Below the pieces are notes generated by a model that had not been told where the DNA came from, did not search any database, and saw only the letters and a list, made by a program, of their open reading frames with translations. Below are positions 6,574 to 15,024 of a stretch of DNA of 17,669 nt, in pieces (within the stretch, counting starts at the first letter, position 1; the number at the start of each line of letters is the position of its first letter). The stretch spans positions 1 through 17,669 of the forward strand of contig JAWXUH010000012.1 of the NCBI GenBank assembly GCA_044432745.1, written 5' to 3'. A program made the translations under genes and the position numbers. The DNA comes from CAKOSP01 sp044432745 (lineage in GTDB: Bacteria > Bacillota_I > Bacilli_A > RF39 > UBA660).

Positions 6574-9500
6574 ATGAATGAATTAAAAACTATAGCAGAA
6601 TCAAATAACTTTATAGTACTTGATAAATATAAGAAAATAGAAGATACAAATACCTTCTATCAAAGTGAAGCTAGTTTAGAAGAAGAATTTATAAAAGATT
6701 TAATTAATCAAGGTTATGAATATATTGAAGGATTAAATAATACAGAAGCTATGCTTAAAAACATTAGAGTACAACTACAAAGTTTAAATAATGTTTTATT
6801 TACAGACAGTGAATGGAATAGATTTTGCTCTGAGTATTTAGATAATAAATCTGATAATCATGTTGATAGAATAAGAAAAATTCAAGAGAATTATATTTAT
6901 GATTTCAAATTTGATAATGGATTAATAAAAAATATATATTTAGTAAATAAAAAAGACTTATTTAAAAATAGATTACAAGTAATATCACAATTTGAAATAA
7001 TAGGAACTAGTGCTAATAGATATGATGTAACTATTTTAGTAAATGGACTTCCATTAGTTCAAGTTGAACTTAAAAAACGTGAAGTAGCTATTAAAGAAGC
7101 ATTTAATCAAATACATAGATATAGTAAAGAAAGTTTTAATAGTGAAAATTCATTATATAAATTTTTACAACTATTTGTAATATCAAATGGTACTGATACA
7201 AGATACTTTGCAAATACAACATCAAGAGATAAAAATAGTTTTGATTTTACAATGAACTGGGCTAATTCAAAAAATGAGAGAATAAAAGATATAAAAGATT
7301 TTACAGCTACATTTTTTGAAAAGAAAACAATATTAAAAATACTATTAACATATTCAGTATTTGATTCAAGTGAAAACTTACTTATAATGAGACCATATCA
7401 AATAGCAGCAACAGAAAGAATACTATGGAAAATACAAAGTTCATATAACAATAGTTCATATAAATCAGTTGAAGGTGGAGGATACATTTGGCATACTACA
7501 GGTTCTGGTAAAACATTAACTAGTTTTAAAGCAGCAAGACTTGCAACAGAACTAGATTTTATTGATAAAGTATTCTTTGTAGTAGATAGAAAAGATTTAG
7601 ATTATCAAACTATGAAAGAATATCAAAGATTTTCACCTGATAGTGTTAACGGATCAGATAATACAGCAGGTTTAAAAGCTAATATGGAAAAAGAAGATAA
7701 CAAGATAATTGTTACAACACTTCAAAAGTTAAATAATTTTATGAAAACAGAAAAGAATCATGAAATATATAATAAACAAGTAGTATTCATATTTGATGAA
7801 TGTCATAGATCTCAATTTGGTGAAGCACAAAAGAATATTAATGCTAAATTTAAAAAGTTTTATCAATTTGGTTTTACAGGAACTCCAATATTTCCAGAAA
7901 ATGCACAAGGATCTGAAACAACAGCATCAGTATTTGGAGCAGAACTTCATTCATATGTAATAACAGATGCTATAAGAGATGAGAAGGTATTAAAATTTAA
8001 AGTAGATTACAATAATGTTAATCCAATCTTTAAAAATTTTGAAACAGAAACTGATTTAAATAAGTTATCATCAACAGAAACAAAAGAGGCACTACTTCAT
8101 AGCGAAAGAATTAATAAAATAACAAAATATATATTAAATAACTTTATAATAAAAACACATAGAAATTCAAATAATTCTAAAGGATTTAATGCTATGTTTG
8201 CAGTATCTTCTGTAGAAGCTGCAAAACTATATTACGAATCATTTAAAAACTTACAAAAAGACTCTAAAAAGCCTTTAAAAGTAGCAACAATATTTTCATT
8301 TGCTGCAAATGAAGAGCAAACATCAATTGGAGAAATAATTGATGAGAGTTTTGAACCAACTGCAATGGATTTATCGGCAAAAGAATTTTTAACATCAGCA
8401 ATAAATGATTATAATAAAATGTTTAATTGTAATTTTGGTGTAGATAGTAAAGAATTTCAAAATTATTATCGTGATTTAGCACTAAGAGTTAAAAAAAGAG
8501 AAGTAGATTTAATAATTGTAGTAGGTATGTTTTTAACAGGTTTTGATGCTCCAACACTTAATACATTATTTGTAGATAAAAACCTTAGATATCATGGACT
8601 TATGCAAGCATATTCTAGAACTAATAGAATATATGATGCAACTAAGACATTTGGTAATATAGTAGCTTTTAGAGATTTAGAACAAGCTACAATTGATGCT
8701 ATTAAATGTTTTGGAGATAGTAATACTAAAAATGTAGTACTTGAAAAGAGTTATGATGAATATATAAATGGTTTTAAAGAAACTACATCTGGAAATCTAA
8801 AAGAAGGTTATATTGATATAGTAAATGAACTTAATAATAAGTTTCCTGATATAGATAATATAATAACTGAAAAGGATAAAAAAAGTTTTGTTAAATTATT
8901 TAGTAAATATCTAAAAATAGAAAACATACTTCAAAATTATGATGAATTTTCATATTTAAAAGCATTTCAAAAAATAGATAGAAATAATACTAATGAACTT
9001 CAAAACTTCATGGAAAGTTACTTCTTAAATCATGAAGATATAGAAAATATTATAAATGTTCCTGTATTTACTGAAAGAAAAATTCAAAACTATAAATCTC
9101 TTTATAACGATGTAAGAGAATGGTTAAGAATACAAAAAGAAGGAGAAGATGCTGAAAAATCTAAAATTAATTGGGATGATGTAGTATTTGAAATAGATCT
9201 ATTAAAATCTCAAGAAATAAATTTAGATTATATTTTAGAACTTATATTTGAAAAAAATAAAAATGTAAAAGACAAAAACTTACTTATAGAAGAAGTAAGA
9301 AGAATGATAAGATCAAGTATAGGTAATAGAGCAAAAGAAAATTTAATAATAGACTTCATTAACAATACTAATTTAGATGAAATAGAAAGTAAATCAAGTA
9401 TTATTGAAGAGTTCTTTAAATTTGCACAAAATGAGCAAATTAAAGAAGTAGAAGAATTAATAAATGAAGAAGGTTTAAATAAAGAAGAAGCAAAGAGGTA

Positions 9501-9672
9501 TATTACAAACTCACTTAAAAAAGAATATGTAAGTGAAAATGGTACTGAATTAAATGAAATGCTTCCAAAAATGAGTCCACTTAATCCAAATTATTTAAAT
9601 AAGAAACAAACTGTATTTCAAAAAGTATCTGCATTTGTAGAAAAATTTAAAGGAGTAGGCGGAAAATTATAA
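6574..9672 (+). CDS. hsdR: Type I restriction endonuclease motor subunit HsdR
   Basis: HsdR binds the HsdM-HsdS core, translocates DNA using ATP and cleaves unmodified DNA at a distance. It has 1032 residues, close to EcoR124I HsdR. AAGGA (6561-6565) precedes the ATG by 8 bases. The N-terminal nuclease domain shows D151, E165 and K167 in RYDVTIL ... VELKK, the PD-(D/E)xK triad. Two helicase domains follow: Walker A TGSGKT (309-314, K313), DECH box (408-411), FTGTP (434-438) and motif VI SRTNR (681-685). The remaining 340 residues are the helical C-terminal domain that docks on the methylase. By my recollection the nuclease triad, Walker A lysine and DECH positions are those of EcoR124I, so this is a type IC enzyme. 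No stop or frameshift is present. It is the last gene of the operon and is followed by a strong terminator. Without functional HsdM it could not restrict. Confidence 0.96.
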   Translation: MNELKTIAESNNFIVLDKYKKIEDTNTFYQSEASLEEEFIKDLINQGYEYIEGLNNTEAMLKNIRVQLQSLNNVLFTDSEWNRFCSEYLDNKSDNHVDRIRKIQENYIYDFKFDNGLIKNIYLVNKKDLFKNRLQVISQFEIIGTSANRYDVTILVNGLPLVQVELKKREVAIKEAFNQIHRYSKESFNSENSLYKFLQLFVISNGTDTRYFANTTSRDKNSFDFTMNWANSKNERIKDIKDFTATFFEKKTILKILLTYSVFDSSENLLIMRPYQIAATERILWKIQSSYNNSSYKSVEGGGYIWHTTGSGKTLTSFKAARLATELDFIDKVFFVVDRKDLDYQTMKEYQRFSPDSVNGSDNTAGLKANMEKEDNKIIVTTLQKLNNFMKTEKNHEIYNKQVVFIFDECHRSQFGEAQKNINAKFKKFYQFGFTGTPIFPENAQGSETTASVFGAELHSYVITDAIRDEKVLKFKVDYNNVNPIFKNFETETDLNKLSSTETKEALLHSERINKITKYILNNFIIKTHRNSNNSKGFNAMFAVSSVEAAKLYYESFKNLQKDSKKPLKVATIFSFAANEEQTSIGEIIDESFEPTAMDLSAKEFLTSAINDYNKMFNCNFGVDSKEFQNYYRDLALRVKKREVDLIIVVGMFLTGFDAPTLNTLFVDKNLRYHGLMQAYSRTNRIYDATKTFGNIVAFRDLEQATIDAIKCFGDSNTKNVVLEKSYDEYINGFKETTSGNLKEGYIDIVNELNNKFPDIDNIITEKDKKSFVKLFSKYLKIENILQNYDEFSYLKAFQKIDRNNTNELQNFMESYFLNHEDIENIINVPVFTERKIQNYKSLYNDVREWLRIQKEGEDAEKSKINWDDVVFEIDLLKSQEINLDYILELIFEKNKNVKDKNLLIEEVRRMIRSSIGNRAKENLIIDFINNTNLDEIESKSSIIEEFFKFAQNEQIKEVEELINEEGLNKEEAKRYITNSLKKEYVSENGTELNEMLPKMSPLNPNYLNKKQTVFQKVSAFVEKFKGVGGKL

Positions 9673-9682
9673 TATTTTTTAC

Positions 9683-9715
9683 AAAACACAAAGTGCCACT
9701 TTGTGTTTTTGTTTT
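9683..9715 (+). terminator. Terminator of the hsd operon
   Basis: A perfect 12-bp stem, AAAACACAAAGT (9683-9694) with ACTTTGTGTTTT (9698-9709), has a 3-base GCC loop and a T-rich tail to 9715. It begins 10 bases after the hsdR stop codon. Confidence 0.85.
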
Positions 9716-9752
9716 AAATTGAATAATTTGTTATATAAATTATCTAAATGAG

Positions 9753-9781
9753 TTTACTTTCGAGTATTAGCATGCTACAAT
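9753..9781 (+). promoter_or_regulatory. Promoter of the nuclease/HEPN cluster
   Basis: TTTACT (9753-9758) and TACAAT (9776-9781) are 17 bases apart, with TGC directly before the -10 box. The start would be near 9788, leaving a leader of about 48 bases ending in AAAGGAG. A weak AU-only hairpin (9796-9802 with 9812-9818) lies in the leader. Confidence 0.6.
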
Positions 9782-9835
9782 TTTTTAAATTACGCTTTAT
9801 TAAATTTTTTTTAATAAAAAAGAAAAGGAGAACAT

Positions 9836-10912
9836 ATGAATAATACAAAATTAGCAGAAGCTATAAATATATATAAAAATAATATCAAAAATGTAAAAGA
9901 AAGAGAAGCAATTGAAGATAGAGAAGAAAGACTGTTATACTATAAATCTTGGAGTAAAGAAAAAATCATTAATATGACCGTTGAGGAATTTGTTGAATAT
10001 ATAGGTAAGTTATGGTCAATGGTTGTATGGGGAAATAAGACTTATATAGCAAATAAAATTATTGATGTAAATGGGTTTGATAATTTGAAAAATAGACTTA
10101 TTGATTTATTATATGGTAGTGAAGATATATCAATTAGGTGGGACGATTTTTATGAAAATATAAAACACATTGGTCCATCTAGCATGAGTGAATTATTGAG
10201 TTATATTGACTCTGACAATTTTGTGATTTGTAATAAAGTAACTTGTAATTGTTTTAAATATTTAGGGATAGAAAATGTACCAACCTATAATTATCAGTAT
10301 AATGGAAAAAATTATAAAAGATTATGCGATGTTGCAAAAAATATTAAAAATGAAATGATTTTAAAGGGAGTGCAAGAAGCAAATCTCTTAACGGTTGATT
10401 TTATGTTTTGGGATATTATCGAACCATTAAGTAAACTAAATGAAGAAAAAAATATCAAAAATGACTGCGTAAAGGGTGACGTAATAGTAAATAAAAATGA
10501 TTCTATTCACAAAACTATAATTGAGCAAATAGTTGAAATTGGAATATGGCTTGGTTTTGAGAGTGAATCTGAAATAAAAGTTGCTACTGGAGCCGTAGTT
10601 GATGCTGTATGGCAGGTGAAAATAGGTAATATGGGTAAGGTAATGTATGTTTTTGAAGTTCAATCAAAAGGAAGTATTGATAGTTTACTATTAAACTTAC
10701 AAAAAGCTAACAACAATTCTGCCGTACAAGGAATAATAGCAGTTTCTGATGAAAAACAAATAGATAAAATAAAGAAAGAGTGTATAGATCTACCGATTGA
10801 ATCTAAACTTAAACTATGGAATTTTCAAGAGGTTACTGAAATGTATGATTGTTTAAAAAAATCTAATGAAATTATTAATAAATTAGGTTTAGTTCCTGAA
10901 AGTTTTATCTAG
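9836..10912 (+). CDS. Predicted nuclease: N-terminal HhH-like domain plus C-terminal PD-(D/E)xK-like domain
   Basis: 358 residues; AAAGGAG (9824-9830) precedes the ATG by 5 bases. Around residues 111-145 the pattern HIGPSSMSELL, then FVICNKVTCNCFKYLGI, resembles a helix-hairpin-helix domain of a kind I recall from prokaryotic defence-related proteins; this may bind DNA. A linker rich in Asn and Lys (about 200-222) leads to a C-terminal domain (225-345): E230 in a helix, GAVVDAVW with D256, then YVFEVQSKGSID with E274, Q276 and K278, then a Leu-rich helix. This matches the restriction-endonuclease-like core with a D...ExQ arrangement in place of ExK. It has no signal or membrane segment, so it is cytoplasmic. 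It starts a cluster of three ORFs with tight spacing (13 bases to the next). TTG and ATT codons are common, unlike hsdR. Substrate and family name are unknown; a defence nuclease is the best reading. Confidence 0.75.
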   Translation: MNNTKLAEAINIYKNNIKNVKEREAIEDREERLLYYKSWSKEKIINMTVEEFVEYIGKLWSMVVWGNKTYIANKIIDVNGFDNLKNRLIDLLYGSEDISIRWDDFYENIKHIGPSSMSELLSYIDSDNFVICNKVTCNCFKYLGIENVPTYNYQYNGKNYKRLCDVAKNIKNEMILKGVQEANLLTVDFMFWDIIEPLSKLNEEKNIKNDCVKGDVIVNKNDSIHKTIIEQIVEIGIWLGFESESEIKVATGAVVDAVWQVKIGNMGKVMYVFEVQSKGSIDSLLLNLQKANNNSAVQGIIAVSDEKQIDKIKKECIDLPIESKLKLWNFQEVTEMYDCLKKSNEIINKLGLVPESFI

Positions 10913-10925
10913 TGGAGAATTTGCA

Positions 10926-12140
10926 GTGAACATAATTGAAAAATTGAATGAAGAAGATTATTTGGATTTTAGATTAAGTTATTGTAAGAATGATGAATGG
11001 ACAACAAACCAACAAGTAAGTATTATTATGTCTAAATCAGATTTGATATTATCCTATTTTAAAAACGATGAAATTATCGTAATAAATGATCTAGATAGAT
11101 ATCTAGATTATATTTTTATTTTAACAATTGAGTCTATTGATGAGTCAATTATAAAAGAAGAATACAAAGCAGAATTTAACATAATATCAAAGTTACTAAA
11201 AAAAGTGGAATTAGAAAAATCATCATTAACAAAATTTTTAATTTCAAATTATAAGTCAATTTTTGAAATAGACGACGATAAAATTTGTAATAAGCCTGAT
11301 ATTATAGAAATTACGATAAAATTATTAATAAAATTTAATATTAAAGAATATTCTATAATTGAATATTTGATATATAATTTTCCGAATAAAATATTGTCTA
11401 ATTACAGTGATTTTGATGAAATTTTTAAGAATAAAAAAGGATATTATGAATTAATCTTATCAGAAACAGAATTAAAAAAATATTTTTTTTTACATTCTTT
11501 AAAATACGGAAAAATTTTTAGCAAATTAAGTAATATAGATAAAATTATGTATAGAAAAAAAATAGAGTTATGTATTTCTTTAGTAAAAAATAAAAGCGAA
11601 GAATTTGATAATGATAATATAATTTATTATTTTAAATATTTAATTGATTTTGTACAAATGTTAAAAGATTTAAGCGATCCTAACTATAATATAATGTTGA
11701 AATATCAGAAGTTAAAACAAATAGAATTTGATAATTACATATTAAAAAATGGTCAGAAAATGGAATTTAACATAGGTGTGATTAAAAAAAATAAAAATAA
11801 AGAGTTAGGTTTTGATGAAAAAATGTTGTTATTAACTCATGTTAGGAATGAGGATAAGATGATAAGTGTAATAAATAATTTACACAGAAATAATGTAGAA
11901 TGTTTGAGTGATATTTTGTCTTACAATTTTGAAACAACAGACGAAATTTTTACAAAAAGTTTTAAACGAAATCTTGAAATATCACTAACGTATTATGTTA
12001 ATTTATTAGGAATTTTAATATATAAAGAAGAAAAAATAGAAGAAATTATAGGTTATATTAAATCTAAATTTTTGGAATACTTGAAAGAAAGCGGAAACGA
12101 AGAAGAAGTAGAAAAAATAGAATTTGATTTTGATTTGTAA
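10926..12140 (+). CDS. Unidentified 404-residue helical protein, possibly the N-terminal part of a split HEPN protein
   Basis: GTG start with GGAG (10914-10917) 8 bases upstream, immediately after the TAG stop of the nuclease gene. The protein is cytoplasmic, Ile/Lys/Leu/Asn-rich and almost entirely helical in character. No catalytic motif was recognised. It ends in a Glu-rich stretch and FDFDL, followed by TAA at 12138-12140. Reading on in the same frame gives three sense codons (S-N-S) and then the ATG of the 135-residue HEPN-like ORF. The downstream ATG has no convincing ribosome binding site. Two readings are possible: two translationally coupled proteins, or one gene of about 543 residues cut by a nonsense codon. 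Large helical N-terminal regions ahead of a C-terminal HEPN domain are known in families such as DUF4209, which favours the second, but that comparison is from memory of the pattern and not from a search. Confidence 0.7.
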   Translation: MNIIEKLNEEDYLDFRLSYCKNDEWTTNQQVSIIMSKSDLILSYFKNDEIIVINDLDRYLDYIFILTIESIDESIIKEEYKAEFNIISKLLKKVELEKSSLTKFLISNYKSIFEIDDDKICNKPDIIEITIKLLIKFNIKEYSIIEYLIYNFPNKILSNYSDFDEIFKNKKGYYELILSETELKKYFFLHSLKYGKIFSKLSNIDKIMYRKKIELCISLVKNKSEEFDNDNIIYYFKYLIDFVQMLKDLSDPNYNIMLKYQKLKQIEFDNYILKNGQKMEFNIGVIKKNKNKELGFDEKMLLLTHVRNEDKMISVINNLHRNNVECLSDILSYNFETTDEIFTKSFKRNLEISLTYYVNLLGILIYKEEKIEEIIGYIKSKFLEYLKESGNEEEVEKIEFDFDL

Positions 12141-12149
12141 AGTAATAGT

Positions 12150-12557
12150 ATGAAGGTATTAGTTGATTCAAAACAAAATAATAATAAGTCATTAGTAAAA
12201 ATTAATTCTTATTATTGTATTAATAATTTGTGTGGAATAATAGAAAAAATACTAAGGTGTATATATATTGATTCTAAAATAGGAGTAGAGTATATAAATG
12301 AGGATAGTATTACGCTGGGAACATACGTTAAAAGTTTAGATTCGATGTTTGAAAAAATAGATTTAAATTTTATTGAGTATTGCATGTTACATAGGGGAGG
12401 CGTTGGAGAAAATATTAGAAATATAGTTTCACATTATAAGGATGATATATATGGGGTGGTAAACGGATATAATGTTGATAAATTGTTATTTGTATTAATT
12501 CTCATAATTAATAATATATCTAATAAAAATTTCCAAAAAGAAAAATCTTCAATTTAA
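12150..12557 (+). CDS. HEPN-like protein (RxxxxH), possibly the C-terminal half of the upstream ORF
   Basis: 135 residues. Near the C-terminus GVGENIRNIVSHY contains R90-N91-I-V-S-H95, the R-x4-6-H signature of HEPN ribonucleases, preceded by TLGTYVKSL and an N-terminal helix (IEKILRCIYI) as in DUF4209-type HEPN domains. HEPN domains of this kind are usually RNases used in toxin-antitoxin and abortive-infection systems. No antitoxin of the MNT type is seen nearby. The ATG at 12150 is preceded only by a weak purine stretch (AAAGTAATAG), and the frame is continuous with the upstream ORF apart from one TAA. The C-terminus (about 108-125) is hydrophobic and helical. If the upstream stop is a mutation, this fragment may not be made; if translationally coupled, it is a small stand-alone HEPN toxin. 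Confidence 0.65.
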   Translation: MKVLVDSKQNNNKSLVKINSYYCINNLCGIIEKILRCIYIDSKIGVEYINEDSITLGTYVKSLDSMFEKIDLNFIEYCMLHRGGVGENIRNIVSHYKDDIYGVVNGYNVDKLLFVLILIINNISNKNFQKEKSSI

Positions 12558-12574
12558 ATATTATACCTAATGAA

Positions 12575-12615
12575 AGTTTTTATTCAATATACTATACTCA
12601 TTAAGTATAAAAACT
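12575..12615. repeat. Inverted repeats between the HEPN gene and the next promoter
   Basis: AGTTTTTAT (12575-12583) pairs with ATAAAAACT (12607-12615), and inside it TATACT (12593-12598) pairs with AGTATA (12604-12609). There is no T run on the + side, so this is a weak candidate for a transcript end or processing site of the cluster. Confidence 0.35.
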
Positions 12616-12635
12616 AAGTAGTTACACTAAATAAC

Positions 12636-12664
12636 TTGAATGTTTTTCAAATGTGGTATATAAT
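12636..12664 (+). promoter_or_regulatory. Sigma-A promoter of the membrane protein gene
   Basis: TTGAAT (12636-12641) and TATAAT (12659-12664) are separated by 17 bases, close to consensus. The -35 box is the left arm of a small dyad (TTGAA 12636-12640, TTCAA 12646-12650). The start would be near 12671, with GAAGG as ribosome binding site. Confidence 0.65.
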
Positions 12665-12687
12665 TTTAAAATAGAAGGTAGTAAAAT

Positions 12688-14871
12688 ATGAATAATGAAA
12701 ATATGGGGTTAGGTACATCAAGTGTACCAACAAACAATAACACAAACAATCAAAACACGCTTGGATCAACTAATATGAATCCAGGTATACCAACAAATAA
12801 TATAGGATTAAATAACAATATGCATCAAGCACAACCAGTTAATAACAATCCTTATGTACAAACAAATAATGTAGGAATAACTAATGAAGTGCCACAAGCG
12901 CCAGCATTTAATAGTAATCCGTTTATACAAACAAGTACTCCGGGTTTAAATCAAACACCAGCACCAATTAATAATAATATGGGAGTAGTAAGTGAAGCAC
13001 CAAAAGTAGCTACTATTGATCCATTTGTAGAAAAAGATAATGGTCAAATGTTTGAAAGCAATGTAGGAGGATTTGGAGTAACACCACCTAGTAGTAATTT
13101 AATAGGAGGTCTTGAGCCACCAACGCCAGTAGTGCAAACTCCACCTACAGAAGAAACGCCAAATAAAAAGTTAAAAAACATGCCTATAAAAGCAATAATA
13201 GCAGGTGTTTTAGTTTTAGTAGTAGGTTTAGTAGTAGGAGTTAATTTTTTCCTATTTGCACCTAAGGTTATAATAGAAAATTCAATAGATGAAATGTTTG
13301 CAACATCTAATGATATAATTCTTGATGTTGATAATTTTTTATCAGAAATAGATACTAGTTCTGATTATGAAGTAATAAATAAATTAAGTATGAATACTAA
13401 CGTTGAAGGATTTAATGTATTTAATGATTTTACATTAACAGAATCTTCAATGATATCAGATTCAAAAATGTATTCTGATTTAGATATTAATTATAAAAAT
13501 AATAGTGTACTTAATATAAAATTATCAGAAACTGATAATGTATTAAAATTATTATTTAATACATACGATAAAATAATAGAAATAGATACAAGTGATTTAG
13601 GTTTAGATAATGAAATATACATAGAAGAACTTGAAAAAATGCTTGAAACTATAAGTATAGAAAACGCTATATATATTAATGATTTTCTTAATAGAGTAAC
13701 AAAAGAATCAATTGACTATGACAAAATTACAAAAGAAAAAAGAAAAGTAACGTTAAATAATGAAACAGTTAGTGTTACATCATATGATTATGCAATGTCA
13801 TTAAATGACACAGTAATTTGTTTTTTAGAAGCTATTAAAAATGATAAAAAAATAATAGAAATAATAACAGCATATGATATTACTGAAAGTGAATTATTAG
13901 AATTTATAAATGAATCAGTTGAAGACATTAAAGGTGAAGAAGAAGAAATTTTTACTTTTTCATTCTACACTAAAGGTATAATGAAAAAATTAGTTGGTGG
14001 AGAACTAATCCATGAAACAATAGAATCTAATTTTTATATAGAAGATGATGTTATATATCTTACTGTATATGAAAGTGATTATGACTTTGATACAAGAAAA
14101 TATGTAGTAGATAAAGACTCATATTATAAATATGTTATTAAAGAAGATGAAGTAACTTTAAATCCATTTAGAAATGGTGAAAGTTTAGGTTCATTAAGTG
14201 TATATTTTAGTAATACAAGATATGGATTTAAATTTGTAGAAGAAGGAACTTTAGTAGAAGGTTCAATAGAAAATACATCATCAAATAATTATTTAACTGA
14301 GTTTAAAGTAGAGGATTCTGGTGAAACAGCAGAAATTAAATTAGAAACAGAAATTAAGTATGATTTTGAATTTGTAACAATGCCTAATCAAACAGTAATT
14401 AACATTAATGATATTGATAATGAAGAAGCTTTAGAAATAGTAGAATCTATTGTATACGCTTTTGAAGATACATCAATAGGAGAAGAATTAATAGGTTTAT
14501 ATGAAATATTATCTTATAATCCAGCAGAAGGTTTAATAACAGATAGTAATACAATAATATCTGCAGTTAAAACTCAAGTTGCTATGGATGAAATGAAAGG
14601 TAATGATTACAAGTGTTACACAATGGAGTATCTAATTGAAAACAACATTATTAGTGGACTTGAATATGCATATTATCCCTATTATGGATATGAAGGTAGA
14701 GTAGTAATAACTAAAACTGGTGATGAATATAAATATAACATTACATTAGTAGATTATGATAATTATATATACATAAGTGAAAATGAAAGTGATTTAAATA
14801 ATGATAACGTTAATGATTTAAGTTATTATTATCAAGTTCCAAATTGTGATTTATATAATTCACCTAGTTAA
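12688..14871 (+). CDS. Single-pass membrane protein with disordered Asn/Pro/Gln-rich N-terminus
   Basis: 727 residues; the ATG follows GAAGGTAG. Residues 1-160 are low-complexity, rich in Asn, Pro, Gln and Thr, with an imperfect repeat of about 24 residues: the units around 50-59 and 73-82 share the pattern N-x-N-P-[YF]-[VI]-Q-T. A basic stretch (KKLKNMPIK, 160-168) precedes one strong hydrophobic helix (about 169-190), and the remaining 535 residues are acidic. By the positive-inside rule the Asn-rich part is cytoplasmic and the large C-terminal part is outside, a type II topology without cleavable signal. The outer part is Ser/Asp/Glu-rich and beta-like, including YYPYYGYEG (about 669-677) and a Cys near each end of the last 110 residues that could form a disulphide. 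No sortase motif. Codon usage is host-like. It has its own promoter and terminator. I cannot name the family; a cell-envelope role is inferred from topology only. Confidence 0.75.
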   Translation: MNNENMGLGTSSVPTNNNTNNQNTLGSTNMNPGIPTNNIGLNNNMHQAQPVNNNPYVQTNNVGITNEVPQAPAFNSNPFIQTSTPGLNQTPAPINNNMGVVSEAPKVATIDPFVEKDNGQMFESNVGGFGVTPPSSNLIGGLEPPTPVVQTPPTEETPNKKLKNMPIKAIIAGVLVLVVGLVVGVNFFLFAPKVIIENSIDEMFATSNDIILDVDNFLSEIDTSSDYEVINKLSMNTNVEGFNVFNDFTLTESSMISDSKMYSDLDINYKNNSVLNIKLSETDNVLKLLFNTYDKIIEIDTSDLGLDNEIYIEELEKMLETISIENAIYINDFLNRVTKESIDYDKITKEKRKVTLNNETVSVTSYDYAMSLNDTVICFLEAIKNDKKIIEIITAYDITESELLEFINESVEDIKGEEEEIFTFSFYTKGIMKKLVGGELIHETIESNFYIEDDVIYLTVYESDYDFDTRKYVVDKDSYYKYVIKEDEVTLNPFRNGESLGSLSVYFSNTRYGFKFVEEGTLVEGSIENTSSNNYLTEFKVEDSGETAEIKLETEIKYDFEFVTMPNQTVININDIDNEEALEIVESIVYAFEDTSIGEELIGLYEILSYNPAEGLITDSNTIISAVKTQVAMDEMKGNDYKCYTMEYLIENNIISGLEYAYYPYYGYEGRVVITKTGDEYKYNITLVDYDNYIYISENESDLNNDNVNDLSYYYQVPNCDLYNSPS

Positions 14872-14892
14872 AATATTTAATTAAGTTTAAAT

Positions 14893-14938
14893 AAAAAGAA
14901 ATGAATATATCAGAAATGAATATATCATTTCTTTTTTA
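14893..14938 (+). terminator. Terminator built on a 15-bp tandem duplication
   Basis: GAAATGAATATATCA occurs twice in tandem (14898-14912 and 14913-14927), followed by TTTCTTTTTT. The second copy gives an 8-bp stem (AGAAATGA 14912-14919 with TCATTTCT 14925-14932). The first copy gives an alternative 12-bp stem with a longer loop (14893-14904 with 14925-14936). The T-rich tail makes it a terminator. Confidence 0.7.
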
Positions 14939-14940
14939 TT

Positions 14941-15003
14941 TTGACTAAAGAAGATAAACACATGTAATAGCACAGACAAATAATATTTAATATGCATATC
15001 CTA
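14941..15003 (+). promoter_or_regulatory. Possible promoters of the 875-residue protein gene
   Basis: Two candidates. A sigma-A like pair is TTGACT (14941-14946) with a poor -10 TAATAG (14965-14970), spacer 18. A mother-cell sigma-K like pair is AC (14976-14977), 17 bases, then CATATCCTA (14995-15003), matching CATAnnnTA. The second would start transcription at about 15009, right at the ribosome binding site, which weakens it. Confidence 0.3.
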
Positions 15004-15024
15004 TTATAGGGGGATGGCGATAAA

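Noticed and set aside
9796..9818. AU-only hairpin in the leader of the nuclease gene as a regulatory element
   Set aside because: Seven A-T pairs with a T-rich loop are expected by chance in such AT-rich DNA; no supporting feature.
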